This document shows, piece after piece, positions 10,885 through 18,768 of a stretch of DNA of 40,631 nucleotides. Origin of the DNA: Bacteroidales bacterium (GTDB lineage: Bacteria > Bacteroidota > Bacteroidia > Bacteroidales > ML635J-15); contig JAFZLK010000094.1 in assembly GCA_017551515.1 (NCBI GenBank), positions 1 through 40,631 on the forward strand, in the 5' to 3' direction. The position numbers were made by a program, and so were the translations under genes. How positions within the stretch are numbered: the first letter of the stretch is position 1; every line of letters begins with the position of its first letter. Below the pieces are notes generated by a model. It did no database searches. It saw only the letters and a program-made list of their open reading frames with translations, and was not told the origin of the DNA.

Positions 10885-11050
10885 TAATGGCAAACAGGCT
10901 AAAAGGCTTGCAGGCTAAAAGGCCAAAATCAAACAATCTTAAACAACCTCAAACCATCACAAACAATATCAAACAAATTCAAACCCTCGAATCTTTGAAT
11001 CATCAAATTTTCAAATCTTTGAATCATCAAATCATTAATTCCTTGAATCT
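10885..11050. repeat. Degenerate short-word repeats in divergent intergenic region
   Basis: Low-complexity stretch of repeated words: aggctaaaagg, caaacaat, and TTTGAATCATCAAA-like units (two clear copies near 10995-11030). A similar stretch occurs at 27047-27170. No coding potential is seen. Confidence 0.6.
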
Positions 11051-11054
11051 TTCT

Positions 11055-11062
11055 TATCTTTG
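11055..11062 (+). promoter_or_regulatory. -7 box for the holA operon
   Basis: TATCTTTG matches TAnnTTTG exactly, 19 bp before the holA ATG. No well-spaced -33 TTG is seen. Confidence 0.65.
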
Positions 11063-11081
11063 CACTTGAAAATTATTCGTC

Positions 11082-12083
11082 ATGACATACGACCAGATTT
11101 TAAACGACCTGAAAAACAAGATATACAAGCCAGTGTACCTGCTCTACGGTGAAGAATCATACTTCATCGACAAGATTACCGACTACATTGCCGAGAATGT
11201 ACTTACCGAATCGGAAAAGGCATTCAACCAAGTGGTAATATACGGACGCGACACCGATGTCCCGACCGTAATACAAGCAGCACGCCGTTTCCCAATGATG
11301 TCGAACTACCAAGTAGTAATTGTAAAGGAAGCCCAGCACCTAAAACCTTTAGCAGACATGGATGTATATTTCGAGGCTCCGTTGAAATCTACCATCCTCG
11401 TTCTTGCAATAAAGGAAACACAAAAACTCGACAAGCGCACCAAGGCAGTAAAACTCGCTGAAAAAATAGGCGCAGTGCTCGAATCGAAGAAATTATACGA
11501 GAACGAGATGATAAGGTGGGTTTCGAATCTCGCCAAATCATACGAACTTACACTTACGCCCGATGCGCAACGGCTTATGTACGAACATATTGGTGCCGAC
11601 CTCTCGCGTCTTGATGGCGAAATGAAGAAACTTAAGACCGCAGTAACCGACAACTCTCCTATTGGTTCGGATGTCGTGGCAAGAAACATAGGTGTAAACC
11701 GCGATTTCAATATCTTCGAACTACAGAAAGCAATTGGTTCAAGAAACGCCCTAAAGGCATACCAGATTACCGACTACTTTGCAAAAAATCCCAAAAGCAC
11801 CTACATCGGACTGGCAATTAAGCAGATTTTCGACTACTTTACAAGAATCATGAAGGTTCATGTGGCTACCGACAAGAGCAAAAACGCACTTGCTGCCACA
11901 CTCGGCGTAAACCCATATTTCGTTGACGAATACCTGACTGCTGCAAGATATTACCCGCTGGATAAAATCGTAAGTATCGTATCATACCTCCGCGATGCCG
12001 ATGCAAAAAGCAAGGGAATGTCGGGTAGCTACGAAGACGGTGACATTTACAAGGAACTAATTTACAAGATAATGCATGTATGA
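11082..12083 (+). CDS. holA: DNA polymerase III subunit delta
   Basis: Clamp-loader delta subunit of 333 aa, the usual length. The N-terminus has the typical PVYLLYGEESYFIDKI segment (family members bind the beta clamp and open it). The central part has the conserved VVIVKEAQHL and ILVLAIKE strands of the AAA+-like fold. The C-terminal collar domain runs from about 215 (NRDFNIFELQKAIGSRN) to the end. First gene of a tight operon; its stop overlaps the next start by 4 nt (ATGA). Start is the first ATG, 19 bp after a -7 box. Confidence 0.92.
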   Translation: MTYDQILNDLKNKIYKPVYLLYGEESYFIDKITDYIAENVLTESEKAFNQVVIYGRDTDVPTVIQAARRFPMMSNYQVVIVKEAQHLKPLADMDVYFEAPLKSTILVLAIKETQKLDKRTKAVKLAEKIGAVLESKKLYENEMIRWVSNLAKSYELTLTPDAQRLMYEHIGADLSRLDGEMKKLKTAVTDNSPIGSDVVARNIGVNRDFNIFELQKAIGSRNALKAYQITDYFAKNPKSTYIGLAIKQIFDYFTRIMKVHVATDKSKNALAATLGVNPYFVDEYLTAARYYPLDKIVSIVSYLRDADAKSKGMSGSYEDGDIYKELIYKIMHV

Positions 12084-12568
12084 ACAAGGCGGTTTTTCTC
12101 GATAGGGACGGTGTTGTAAACAGGGAACTTGGTCGCTACTGCGAAAGCGTTGACGAATTTGAAATCCTTGAAGGTCTGGGCGATGCCATAAAACTGCTTA
12201 AAGATGCTGGTTTTAAAGTAATCATCATCTCGAACCAAGGCGGAATCGCAAAAGGTATTTATACCGAAGCGGATGTCAACGCAATGCATGAAAAGCTTTG
12301 CAAATATCTGGGCAATTTCGACACCGCCATCGATGACTTTTACTTCTGCCCCCATCACGACTCGATAAGCCGATGCCTGTGCAGAAAACCCAATGGGCTT
12401 CTCATCGAAAAAGCAATCGCCACACACAACATAGACCCCAACCAATCATACATGATTGGTGACAGCCAACGCGACATTGATGCCGCACAAAACGCTGGTG
12501 TAAAAGGAATCCTAATAGAATCGAATTCTGGAATACTTGAAATCTGTAAAAAAATAATTTCGGAATAA
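12080..12568 (+). CDS. HAD-IIIA phosphatase, GmhB / histidinol-phosphatase type
   Basis: 162 aa. HAD motif I is DRDGVVN at residues 8-14 (nucleophile and acid aspartates); motif II is the serine of ISNQGG near 50; the zinc loop has CPHH followed by CLC; motif III lysine lies in CRKPNG; motif IV is GDSQRDIDAA near 132. This set is typical of D-glycero-manno-heptose-1,7-bisphosphate 7-phosphatase, which acts in LPS heptose synthesis; the same subfamily includes histidinol-phosphatase HisB-N, and the sequence alone does not separate them. No other heptose or histidine gene is nearby. Overlaps holA by 4 nt and the next gene by 1 nt, so translation is probably coupled. Confidence 0.85.
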   Translation: MNKAVFLDRDGVVNRELGRYCESVDEFEILEGLGDAIKLLKDAGFKVIIISNQGGIAKGIYTEADVNAMHEKLCKYLGNFDTAIDDFYFCPHHDSISRCLCRKPNGLLIEKAIATHNIDPNQSYMIGDSQRDIDAAQNAGVKGILIESNSGILEICKKIISE

Positions 12569-13449
12569 TGGCTCGACACATAATGCTAAACGGAGAATTC
12601 ATGCCATCGGACAAACCTTGTCTGTGCTACAACAACCGTGGTTTGCAGTGGGGCGACTCTTTCAGCGTACAGCTCCGTGGAAACTCCTGCATAGTTTACG
12701 ATTTCGACATGTATTTCAAGTGCATCGAGCAAATGGCGGAAACTCTCGGAATGCAAAACGAAAATTTCAAGCCTAAATCGTTCGCCAACGACATACTTCT
12801 GCTATTAAAGAAAAACCGAATCTACAAGGAGTTTTCCGCAAAAATCACCATTTTCCGCAATAGCACCGACAACAATAAATTAGCATCCAACAATTCTTTC
12901 TCGGTTCTTATTTCTACCGAAAGCCTGCCTCACGAATTCTACAGCATAAACACAAACGGCATATTCACCGATTTGCTAGAACTGCCGGAAACAATTCAGC
13001 GCGATACTTTTCCCAACTTCCCATGGGAAGTTTTATGCGCAAGGCAAAAGGAAGAAAATAAGCTTGATGATGTCATCATAACCGACAACAATGGAAATTT
13101 TAGGAAAAGCATTTACTCCGACATTTTTTTCATGAAAGGGAATTCGCTAATATATGCCTCATCGCCAGAAATATTTTCCGGAAACAAGGTCTTCTCCACA
13201 AGAATTGCAAAATTTGCAAGCCAAAAACTTGGCATGACTATATACGAACACCCAATCAACGAGAAAAACCTAAAAGAAATCGACAGCATGTTTCTCGCCG
13301 ACCCTGTCAACGGAATTAGATGGGTTGTCGGACTTGGTAGAAACAGGTTATTCAAAGGCGAAGTGGAAAAAATCGCATACGAAGTCTACAACTACTACAA
13401 GACCGAAATCGACAAAAAAAAGCAAATACTATTATTCGGCGATAAATAA
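12568..13449 (+). CDS. Class-IV aminotransferase-like protein, apparently without catalytic lysine
   Basis: 293 aa with the fold pattern of the branched-chain aminotransferase / aminodeoxychorismate lyase family: an N-terminal 'GLQWGDS' segment, a central DDVIITDNNGNFRKS..DIFF segment and the C-terminal 'STRIAKFA' and 'FLADPVNGIRWVVGLG' stretches. By hand alignment to E. coli PabC and IlvE, the lysine that forms the Schiff base with PLP falls at RDTFPNF, where no lysine is present, and the conserved glutamate contacting the PLP ring nitrogen is lysine (RKS). It may therefore be catalytically dead or have another activity. Starts 1 nt inside gmhB-type gene, ATAATGG junction; last gene of the operon. 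Confidence 0.75.
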   Translation: MARHIMLNGEFMPSDKPCLCYNNRGLQWGDSFSVQLRGNSCIVYDFDMYFKCIEQMAETLGMQNENFKPKSFANDILLLLKKNRIYKEFSAKITIFRNSTDNNKLASNNSFSVLISTESLPHEFYSINTNGIFTDLLELPETIQRDTFPNFPWEVLCARQKEENKLDDVIITDNNGNFRKSIYSDIFFMKGNSLIYASSPEIFSGNKVFSTRIAKFASQKLGMTIYEHPINEKNLKEIDSMFLADPVNGIRWVVGLGRNRLFKGEVEKIAYEVYNYYKTEIDKKKQILLFGDK

Positions 13450-13472
13450 AAAAAAAATTCCCGTAAGGGAAT
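13447..13472 (-). terminator. Terminator for tRNA-Pro
   Basis: On the minus strand ATTCCC-ttac-GGGAAT is followed by a run of nine T. It lies about 40 bp beyond the tRNA 3' end and abuts the end of the convergent aminotransferase-like gene. Confidence 0.8.
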
Positions 13473-13511
13473 CCGAAACAAATAATTTATAACCTTGATT
13501 TGCTTTTTTTG

Positions 13512-13586
13512 TCGGGGTGGCCAGATTCGAACTGGCGACCCCCTGCTCCCAAAGCAGGTGCGCTAACCGGACTGCGCTACACCCCG
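13512..13586 (-). tRNA. tRNA-Pro (anticodon TGG)
   Basis: Full cloverleaf: acceptor CGGGGTG/CACCCCG; D arm GCGC/GCGC; anticodon stem CCTGC/GCAGG with loop TTTGGGA, so anticodon TGG; 5-nt variable loop; T arm GCCAG-TTCGAAT-CTGGC; discriminator A. The 3' CCA is not encoded. It has its own -7 box and terminator, so it is a single-gene transcript. Confidence 0.97.
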
Positions 13587-13597
13587 AAAAAGCGGTG

Positions 13598-13605
13598 CAA
13601 AGATA
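13598..13605 (-). promoter_or_regulatory. -7 box for tRNA-Pro
   Basis: TATCTTTG on the minus strand ends 11 bp before the mature tRNA 5' end, giving a short 5' leader for RNase P to remove. Confidence 0.7.
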
Positions 13606-13678
13606 ATACTATTTTTTGTCTCTGCAAAAAATTATTTCTCTTTTTTACTGCCCTGCTCGCTATACCAAAAATAAGGAT

Positions 13679-13686
13679 TACCTTTG
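13679..13686 (+). promoter_or_regulatory. -7 box for the DUF4293 gene
   Basis: TACCTTTG matches TAnnTTTG, 14 bp before the ATG at 13701. Confidence 0.65.
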
Positions 13687-13700
13687 CAAAAAATTAGAAT

Positions 13701-14159
13701 ATGATACAAAGAATCCAAACATTATTCCTATTGCTTGCTCTTGTGTGCATGGCAATCTTTTATTTTGTTCCATTCGGAAGCCTCGAACTGACAACCGAAG
13801 CAGGCATTTCAGATGTGCCAATGGGACTTTATGGCGTTGATTTCGGAGAAGAACATTACTCGACTCTTCCTCTTCTTATTCTGTTGTCGTTTGTTGTTTT
13901 AACACTCATCTTCACAATATTCCTGTTCAAGCACAGAATACTACAGATGAGAATATGCGTCTTCAACCTGATTCTTGCTTTAGGTTGCTCCGGACTTGCA
14001 TTCTTTTTCCTATATCAGGCATCTGAGAAATTTGCCACCAACTATTCTACCAGCATTCTTGTTGTTCTACCCATAGTTGCTGCAATATTTATTGCTTTGG
14101 CAATAAGAGGAATCGCAAAAGACGAGGCACTAATAAGGTCAATAGATAGGATTAGGTAA
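13701..14159 (+). CDS. DUF4293 integral membrane protein
   Basis: 152 aa with four hydrophobic segments, at about residues 5-25, 54-76, 83-103 and 117-137, and a soluble loop between the first two (GSLELTTEAGISDVPMGLYG). The N-terminus MIQRIQTLFLLLA and the loop resemble the DUF4293 family, which is confined to Bacteroidetes and has no known function. Basic residues after the last segment suggest a cytoplasmic C-terminus. Monocistronic: own -7 box, and hairpin repeats downstream. Confidence 0.8.
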   Translation: MIQRIQTLFLLLALVCMAIFYFVPFGSLELTTEAGISDVPMGLYGVDFGEEHYSTLPLLILLSFVVLTLIFTIFLFKHRILQMRICVFNLILALGCSGLAFFFLYQASEKFATNYSTSILVVLPIVAAIFIALAIRGIAKDEALIRSIDRIR

Positions 14160-14342
14160 AAAGGCGAACAAGCTTGCAATCTTGCAGTCTCTAAAAGACA
14201 AGCCATTAGTCTGTTAGCCTGCAAGCCTATCAGCCCAAACAAAGAAACAGCGTCAGCCCATCAAACGGCGAAGCCATTGAAACTTTCAAACGGCTTTAGC
14301 CACATAAACCCATAAACGGCGTAGCCATAGAAACTTAGAAAC

Positions 14343-14397
14343 AAAAAACGCGGAATCAGATACTGAAACAAGTCCAGCATGACATTCCGCGTTTTTT
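14343..14397. terminator. Repeat-borne hairpin 1, bidirectional terminator-like
   Basis: AAAAAACGCGGAAT pairs perfectly with ATTCCGCGTTTTTT across a 27-nt loop. The A- and T-tracts make it terminator-like on both strands, suiting the convergent DUF4293 and tamL-like genes. Confidence 0.65.
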
Positions 14398-14539
14398 TAG
14401 AAACGGCGAAGCCACAGAAACGCCGTAGCCATAGAACGGCGAAGCCCTCAACGAAGTTAAACACAGAAACGGGCGAAGCCCATTGAAACGCCGCAGGCAT
14501 AGAAACCCTGAAACGGCGAAACCATTGAAACTTAGAAAC

Positions 14540-14594
14540 AAAAAACGCGGAATCAGATACTGAAACAAGTCCAGCATGACATTCCGCGTTTTTT
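14540..14594. terminator. Repeat-borne hairpin 2, same as hairpin 1
   Basis: Second copy of the 14-bp-arm hairpin, exactly 197 bp after the first, with the same loop sequence. Confidence 0.65.
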
Positions 14595-14815
14595 TAGAAA
14601 CGGCGTAGCCACAGAAACGCCATAGGCATAGAACGGCGAAGCCATCAACGAAGTTAAACCCAGAAACGGGCGAAGCCCATTGAAACGCCGCAGGCATAGA
14701 ACGGCGTACTTCGGCTGTGCTCAGCACAAGTAGCCATCAACGAAGTTAAACCCTGAAACGGCGAAGCCCATTGAAACGCCGCAGGCATAGAAACAGGCGT
14801 AGCCATCCAACCTCA

Positions 14816-17164
14816 TTAGAACGGATACCCTATACCAAAATTAAGAGTAAACTTATTGACCTTGAACGGTCTGAACGATTCAAACCAAGCATCAGTGCCA
14901 GATAGTGACGGATTATACACAGGAACACCTATATCGAAACGAAGCACGAGGAATTTAAGGTCGAAACGCAATCCGAATCCACTTCCAAGTGCTATCTGCT
15001 TGTAGAATTCTGTAAACTTGAACAATGCTCCTGCACGGTTATCATTCTTGTCGATAGCCCAAATGTTTCCCGCATCGACGAACAGCGCACCTTGCAGGAA
15101 CGACACGATTGAAAAGCGGTATTCCATGTTAAACATCAACTTCATATCGGCAATCTGGTCGTAGTTACGATAGATGTTGGAGTATGATCCAGGACCGAGA
15201 GTTCTTACCTGCCATGCCCTTATGTCGTTGGCTCCACCGATAAAGTATCGTTTTACGAAAGGCAAACCTTTGGTCGAATTACCATACGGCAGACCGATGC
15301 CGAAGAATGCGCGGTAAACCATGGTGTTCCTCTCGTCAATAATGTTGTAGAAGCGATAATCAAAATCGGCCTTTATGTACTGGGCAAACTCAACCCCGAG
15401 AAACTTGTACGAATCCGATTCCTTTTCAATCTTGCTTGCCGAATAAATGCCATAGAGCAAGTTTCCGCAGGTTTCGACATTAATCCAGAAATAGGTGAAG
15501 TTTCTCTTGACATTTACATTCTGATTATTGAATATCATATCATAGCTGAAAACCATAAGGAATTGGTCTTCATACGAATATTTTATGTACAGGTTTTGTA
15601 TCCTTCTTCTAAAATCCTCGCTAAAGTCAAGAATTTTTACCCAGTAAAGTTCTATCGGGTTTATGTAGTGTGTTATGTTTTTGTTATTGTATCCAATCCA
15701 GCTATAACCGAAATTAATATTTGCAATAGTACGCGTATAGTCAGGACGGTTCTGATAGTTGAACGAAACGCTTAACTGTGTTTTTGGGTCATGGCGTTTG
15801 ATAAACTCAAAGTTATTAAAAAAAGGTAGAAGCAACTTTGGAAAAGTTATCTTGATTTCGCCGCCATATTCGAGAGTATTGAAGAATTTAGACTTGATTT
15901 CTTCGTTTGTCACTGTATCGAGCAGAGCCGATGTCTGGAACGAAATGTTGGCTTTTGCCGAAAATATCTGCGCTCCGCGAAATATGTTCCTGTTTTTGTA
16001 CGACAATACTCCTGCCATACCTATGTTGCCCGACGTGTTGCTTCCCTCAAGCTCTATGTTAAACGACTGCCGTTTCATTGGAGCAAGGTAGATGTTGGCA
16101 TCAAGGAAGCGCTTGCTGATATTTTCAAGATGAACCTCCTCGATGTCGGGCGGAGTTAGCTTAATGTTTATAAGACGGAACTGCTTGAGGCTCGACAGGT
16201 GGCTATACGTGTCCTCTACGTTGCGTATGCTATACTTTTCATCCGGCTTGAAGAAACATGACTGCATGAATACCGAAGTTTTATGCGACATTTTTCCGTC
16301 GTATGTGAACTTTATGCCGTCCTTGACGAACATATTTGTTTGTTTTTCCGACTGTTCGTTGTTCTTGGTGAGGTCGTAATTTGTGTATATGTTTACATTT
16401 CGTATGGTCTGACTTTGGAACGCATCATCAACGGCATTTTCCGTCTTTTGTATGCTGGTTGTAAGTTTCACTGTGCAGTCACCTTGCAACGTATCAGCAA
16501 AAAAATGCACGTTGTTTATCGAAAAATAATAATAGCCATTAAGTTTGAAAAACCTTGTAATACGCTCTCGTTCAGCCTTTAGAGTGTCGGTATTGAAGCT
16601 ATGCCCTCGCTTAATGATTGTATTTACAGTGTCGGAGTAGAACAAGTCCCTGATTGTTTCGTCATCAATATTGTAGCTAATATCCGATATTTTGTACGAC
16701 GGTCCTGATGTTATAGTGTATTTTACCTTTACTCTTTTGCGGTTGCTGAAGTTTTCCTCAACGGTTACAGACGAACGGTAATACGACTGGCTTGCCATAT
16801 ATGCGTTCAGATTTTCTATGCTTTTGTTTGTCGCCTCCGTTGCGTATATAGTAGGCTCTTCTCCTATTGAATTAGCAAGTTTTTCTTTCCATTTGCGTGG
16901 CTTGCCGCTTTTCATGAAGTTATATACATACAAGTTGAACGGTATTGCTCCTAGAATCTTCTTGTTGCTCTTCTGGCTCAGCGCAAGCATGAGATTATCC
17001 TCTTTAATGGTCTTGTTATCGCACTTAACTTTGTTTTTTACAAGAAGATACTCGCCTTCACCAACAAATTTTGTGGCACGGCACGATGACATTGTGACAA
17101 GCAATATGAATATTGATGCCAGCAATAGAATATTAGTGTACGATATTTTGGTACGGCATCCCAT
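14816..17164 (-). CDS. BamA/TamA-family outer-membrane lipoprotein (TamL-like)
   Basis: 782 aa from the ATG at 17164 (MGCRTKISY). A hydrophobic signal ends in a lipobox (TMSSC), so the mature protein is predicted to be lipidated; this matches TamL, the Bacteroidetes TamA variant. Residues about 40-380 look like POTRA repeats (KRVKVKYTITSGPSYKISDI; LKAERERITRFFKLNGYYYF). The C-terminal half is a BamA-type barrel containing FVKRYFIGGANDIRAWQVRTLGPGSY and ending in aromatic YPF. TamA-type proteins help assemble outer-membrane proteins, usually with TamB, which is not in this window. The frame continues to 17188, but a -7 box at 17172-17179 favours 17164. Confidence 0.85.
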   Translation of the reverse strand: MGCRTKISYTNILLLASIFILLVTMSSCRATKFVGEGEYLLVKNKVKCDNKTIKEDNLMLALSQKSNKKILGAIPFNLYVYNFMKSGKPRKWKEKLANSIGEEPTIYATEATNKSIENLNAYMASQSYYRSSVTVEENFSNRKRVKVKYTITSGPSYKISDISYNIDDETIRDLFYSDTVNTIIKRGHSFNTDTLKAERERITRFFKLNGYYYFSINNVHFFADTLQGDCTVKLTTSIQKTENAVDDAFQSQTIRNVNIYTNYDLTKNNEQSEKQTNMFVKDGIKFTYDGKMSHKTSVFMQSCFFKPDEKYSIRNVEDTYSHLSSLKQFRLINIKLTPPDIEEVHLENISKRFLDANIYLAPMKRQSFNIELEGSNTSGNIGMAGVLSYKNRNIFRGAQIFSAKANISFQTSALLDTVTNEEIKSKFFNTLEYGGEIKITFPKLLLPFFNNFEFIKRHDPKTQLSVSFNYQNRPDYTRTIANINFGYSWIGYNNKNITHYINPIELYWVKILDFSEDFRRRIQNLYIKYSYEDQFLMVFSYDMIFNNQNVNVKRNFTYFWINVETCGNLLYGIYSASKIEKESDSYKFLGVEFAQYIKADFDYRFYNIIDERNTMVYRAFFGIGLPYGNSTKGLPFVKRYFIGGANDIRAWQVRTLGPGSYSNIYRNYDQIADMKLMFNMEYRFSIVSFLQGALFVDAGNIWAIDKNDNRAGALFKFTEFYKQIALGSGFGLRFDLKFLVLRFDIGVPVYNPSLSGTDAWFESFRPFKVNKFTLNFGIGYPF

Positions 17165-17171
17165 CTTGTCG

Positions 17172-17179
17172 CAAAAGTA
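17172..17179 (-). promoter_or_regulatory. -7 box for the tamL-like gene
   Basis: TACTTTTG on the minus strand, ending 7 bp before the chosen ATG. The predicted leader is a few bases at most. Confidence 0.55.
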
Positions 17180-17235
17180 ATAAATCAATCATTATCGTCC
17201 GAAAAATATTTTGTTGTTGCGTATAATGGATTTTA

Positions 17236-17271
17236 GCAAAAAAGAAGCGACCCATAATGCAAAGTCGCTTC
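17236..17271 (-). terminator. Terminator of the lipoprotein-fadL operon
   Basis: On the minus strand GAAGCGAC pairs with GTCGCTTC across a 12-nt loop, followed by TTTTTTG. It lies 37 bp past the FadL-family stop. Confidence 0.75.
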
Positions 17272-17307
17272 AAATTATAGAATTTGAGATTCGTGTAGTC
17301 AATTTGC

Positions 17308-18765
17308 TTAGAATTTACATCCGATAGTAAATGATATTTGATTGCGGTTGAACTTTATCTTGCTTGGGTCGCTTGTTACAAGTCCTTCGTACATATAATA
17401 CACATAAGAATTTTGCAGGTACGAATATGCTATGTCGAAGAAGAAATAGTTTGTACGGAACCCCAGACCTGCACTTACAAGCCAAGTGTTTGAATTGCTG
17501 TTTGGCGACGAACTCTTGTAGGGGCTTGTGTAATATGCACCGCCTACACGCATGTTCAGAGCACCTAACCTGTATTCCGCACCTAACTTTAGGCAGTGTC
17601 CAACCTTATAGTTATTTATGATGTTTTGTGTTTCGGTTGCGAAGTCATAATCTTCGCTTCTCATCTTTATCGAGTTGTAGTTGGCCAGATCGTAGTCCAA
17701 ATTAACCAAAATATGCTCGTTTGGAATCACGCAGATGCTAGCATTAGCCCTAAGCGGAGAAAGTACATTGTACTCGAATTCACCTTCGGGCGATTGGTAA
17801 GTCATTGTAGAATCGCCGAGCTGGGTTGCACACGAAGTGGTATATCTGTCCTTCATGTTTATTGAAGTCGGCGTATGTATAGAAGCCCCTACCCTTATCA
17901 TTTCGATTGGCGAGTAAAGGATGCCGAACTTAAAGTTGACACCGCTTCCCCTTGAACTAACGTAATCCTCGAAAGTGAAAGTCTTAGGTCCGTTTGTGAC
18001 ATTCTCCCTTTCTTCGTACGATATTATGGTCTGCTTATAATTTACCGACTGTATTCCGAGATCCATGCCTACATATACCTTATGCCTGAAGTTGAACGCT
18101 ATAGCAATGTTATATTCGCCAAGCGAACCTTTCTTTGTGAGCCTTTGACTTTGCTTTTCTCCATAATGGTCGTATGCACTAACATATTGGTCGGTGATAG
18201 TATCTACAGCAGGGTCGATAAGATAAGTTTCCCAAGCAAGATGGCTGTAGAATGGGTCGCTGTCGCCAAGTGCAGGATAATTTATGCCGTTGGCTCTTGA
18301 CGCAAACCAGTCGGTGAGCGAACCGTTATCGTTTATGCCGTTTATGCTTATATTCTCCGAAAACTTATTGAGCTTGTTGTACGACACGCCCCATACGAAA
18401 TATGACAATCCCAAGTTTTCTTCCTCCTTGCAACTTATACCTTGCACGAATGAAGCTTCATTGATGTCGAAATAGTTTGCACTGAAGTCACGGTTCTTTG
18501 TGCCTAGGTACGACGATTCTGTATTGTTTATCTTGAAACTCGGTGAAAACGAAATCTGCGTTGTTTTGTAAACACCCATGCTTGCCGGATTGAATCCAAT
18601 TACCGACGGATCGGCTCCAAGTGCCCCAAAAGAACCTGCCATACCGTTGGCGCGCGCTGTTCCGTTGGGAATATAGAACGAGTACCTTAATGCATCGGTT
18701 TCGTTTTGTGCTATCGCCAATGCGCATAGCAACATTGCCAATATGCTTATTAATAACTTTTTCAT
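17308..18765 (-). CDS. OmpP1/FadL-family outer-membrane transporter
   Basis: 485 aa. Signal peptide at about 1-19 (LLISILAMLLCALAIA-Q). The mature N-terminus has the family's 'ARANGMAGSFGALGADPSVIGFNPASMG' type segment; the remainder alternates as outer-membrane beta strands and ends in a phenylalanine (IGCKF). FadL-family barrels carry hydrophobic compounds across the outer membrane; the substrate here is unknown. Second gene of an operon: its ATG lies 3 bp past the stop of the lipoprotein gene, with an unusual Shine-Dalgarno inside that gene's last codons. A terminator follows. Confidence 0.87.
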   Translation of the reverse strand: MKKLLISILAMLLCALAIAQNETDALRYSFYIPNGTARANGMAGSFGALGADPSVIGFNPASMGVYKTTQISFSPSFKINNTESSYLGTKNRDFSANYFDINEASFVQGISCKEEENLGLSYFVWGVSYNKLNKFSENISINGINDNGSLTDWFASRANGINYPALGDSDPFYSHLAWETYLIDPAVDTITDQYVSAYDHYGEKQSQRLTKKGSLGEYNIAIAFNFRHKVYVGMDLGIQSVNYKQTIISYEERENVTNGPKTFTFEDYVSSRGSGVNFKFGILYSPIEMIRVGASIHTPTSINMKDRYTTSCATQLGDSTMTYQSPEGEFEYNVLSPLRANASICVIPNEHILVNLDYDLANYNSIKMRSEDYDFATETQNIINNYKVGHCLKLGAEYRLGALNMRVGGAYYTSPYKSSSPNSNSNTWLVSAGLGFRTNYFFFDIAYSYLQNSYVYYMYEGLVTSDPSKIKFNRNQISFTIGCKF

Positions 18766-18768
18766 GAC

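Larger units (their letters stand above)
14260..14815. repeat. Tandem 197-bp repeat array, AGAAACGGCGAAGCC family
   Basis: Non-coding stretch between two genes. Two full units (about 14330-14526 and 14527-14723) share a 197-bp period, with a partial third unit to 14815 and related sequence before 14330. Words such as GAAACGGCGAAGCC, AACGCCGCAGGCATAGAA and CAACGAAGTTAAAC recur. Each full unit has one long hairpin. Related words occur at 27003-27030 and 35995-36121, so the family is dispersed. Open frames through it are artefacts. Confidence 0.85.

Noticed and set aside
14261..14727. Minus-strand frames of 79 and 123 codons
   Set aside because: Translations of the 197-bp intergenic repeat.
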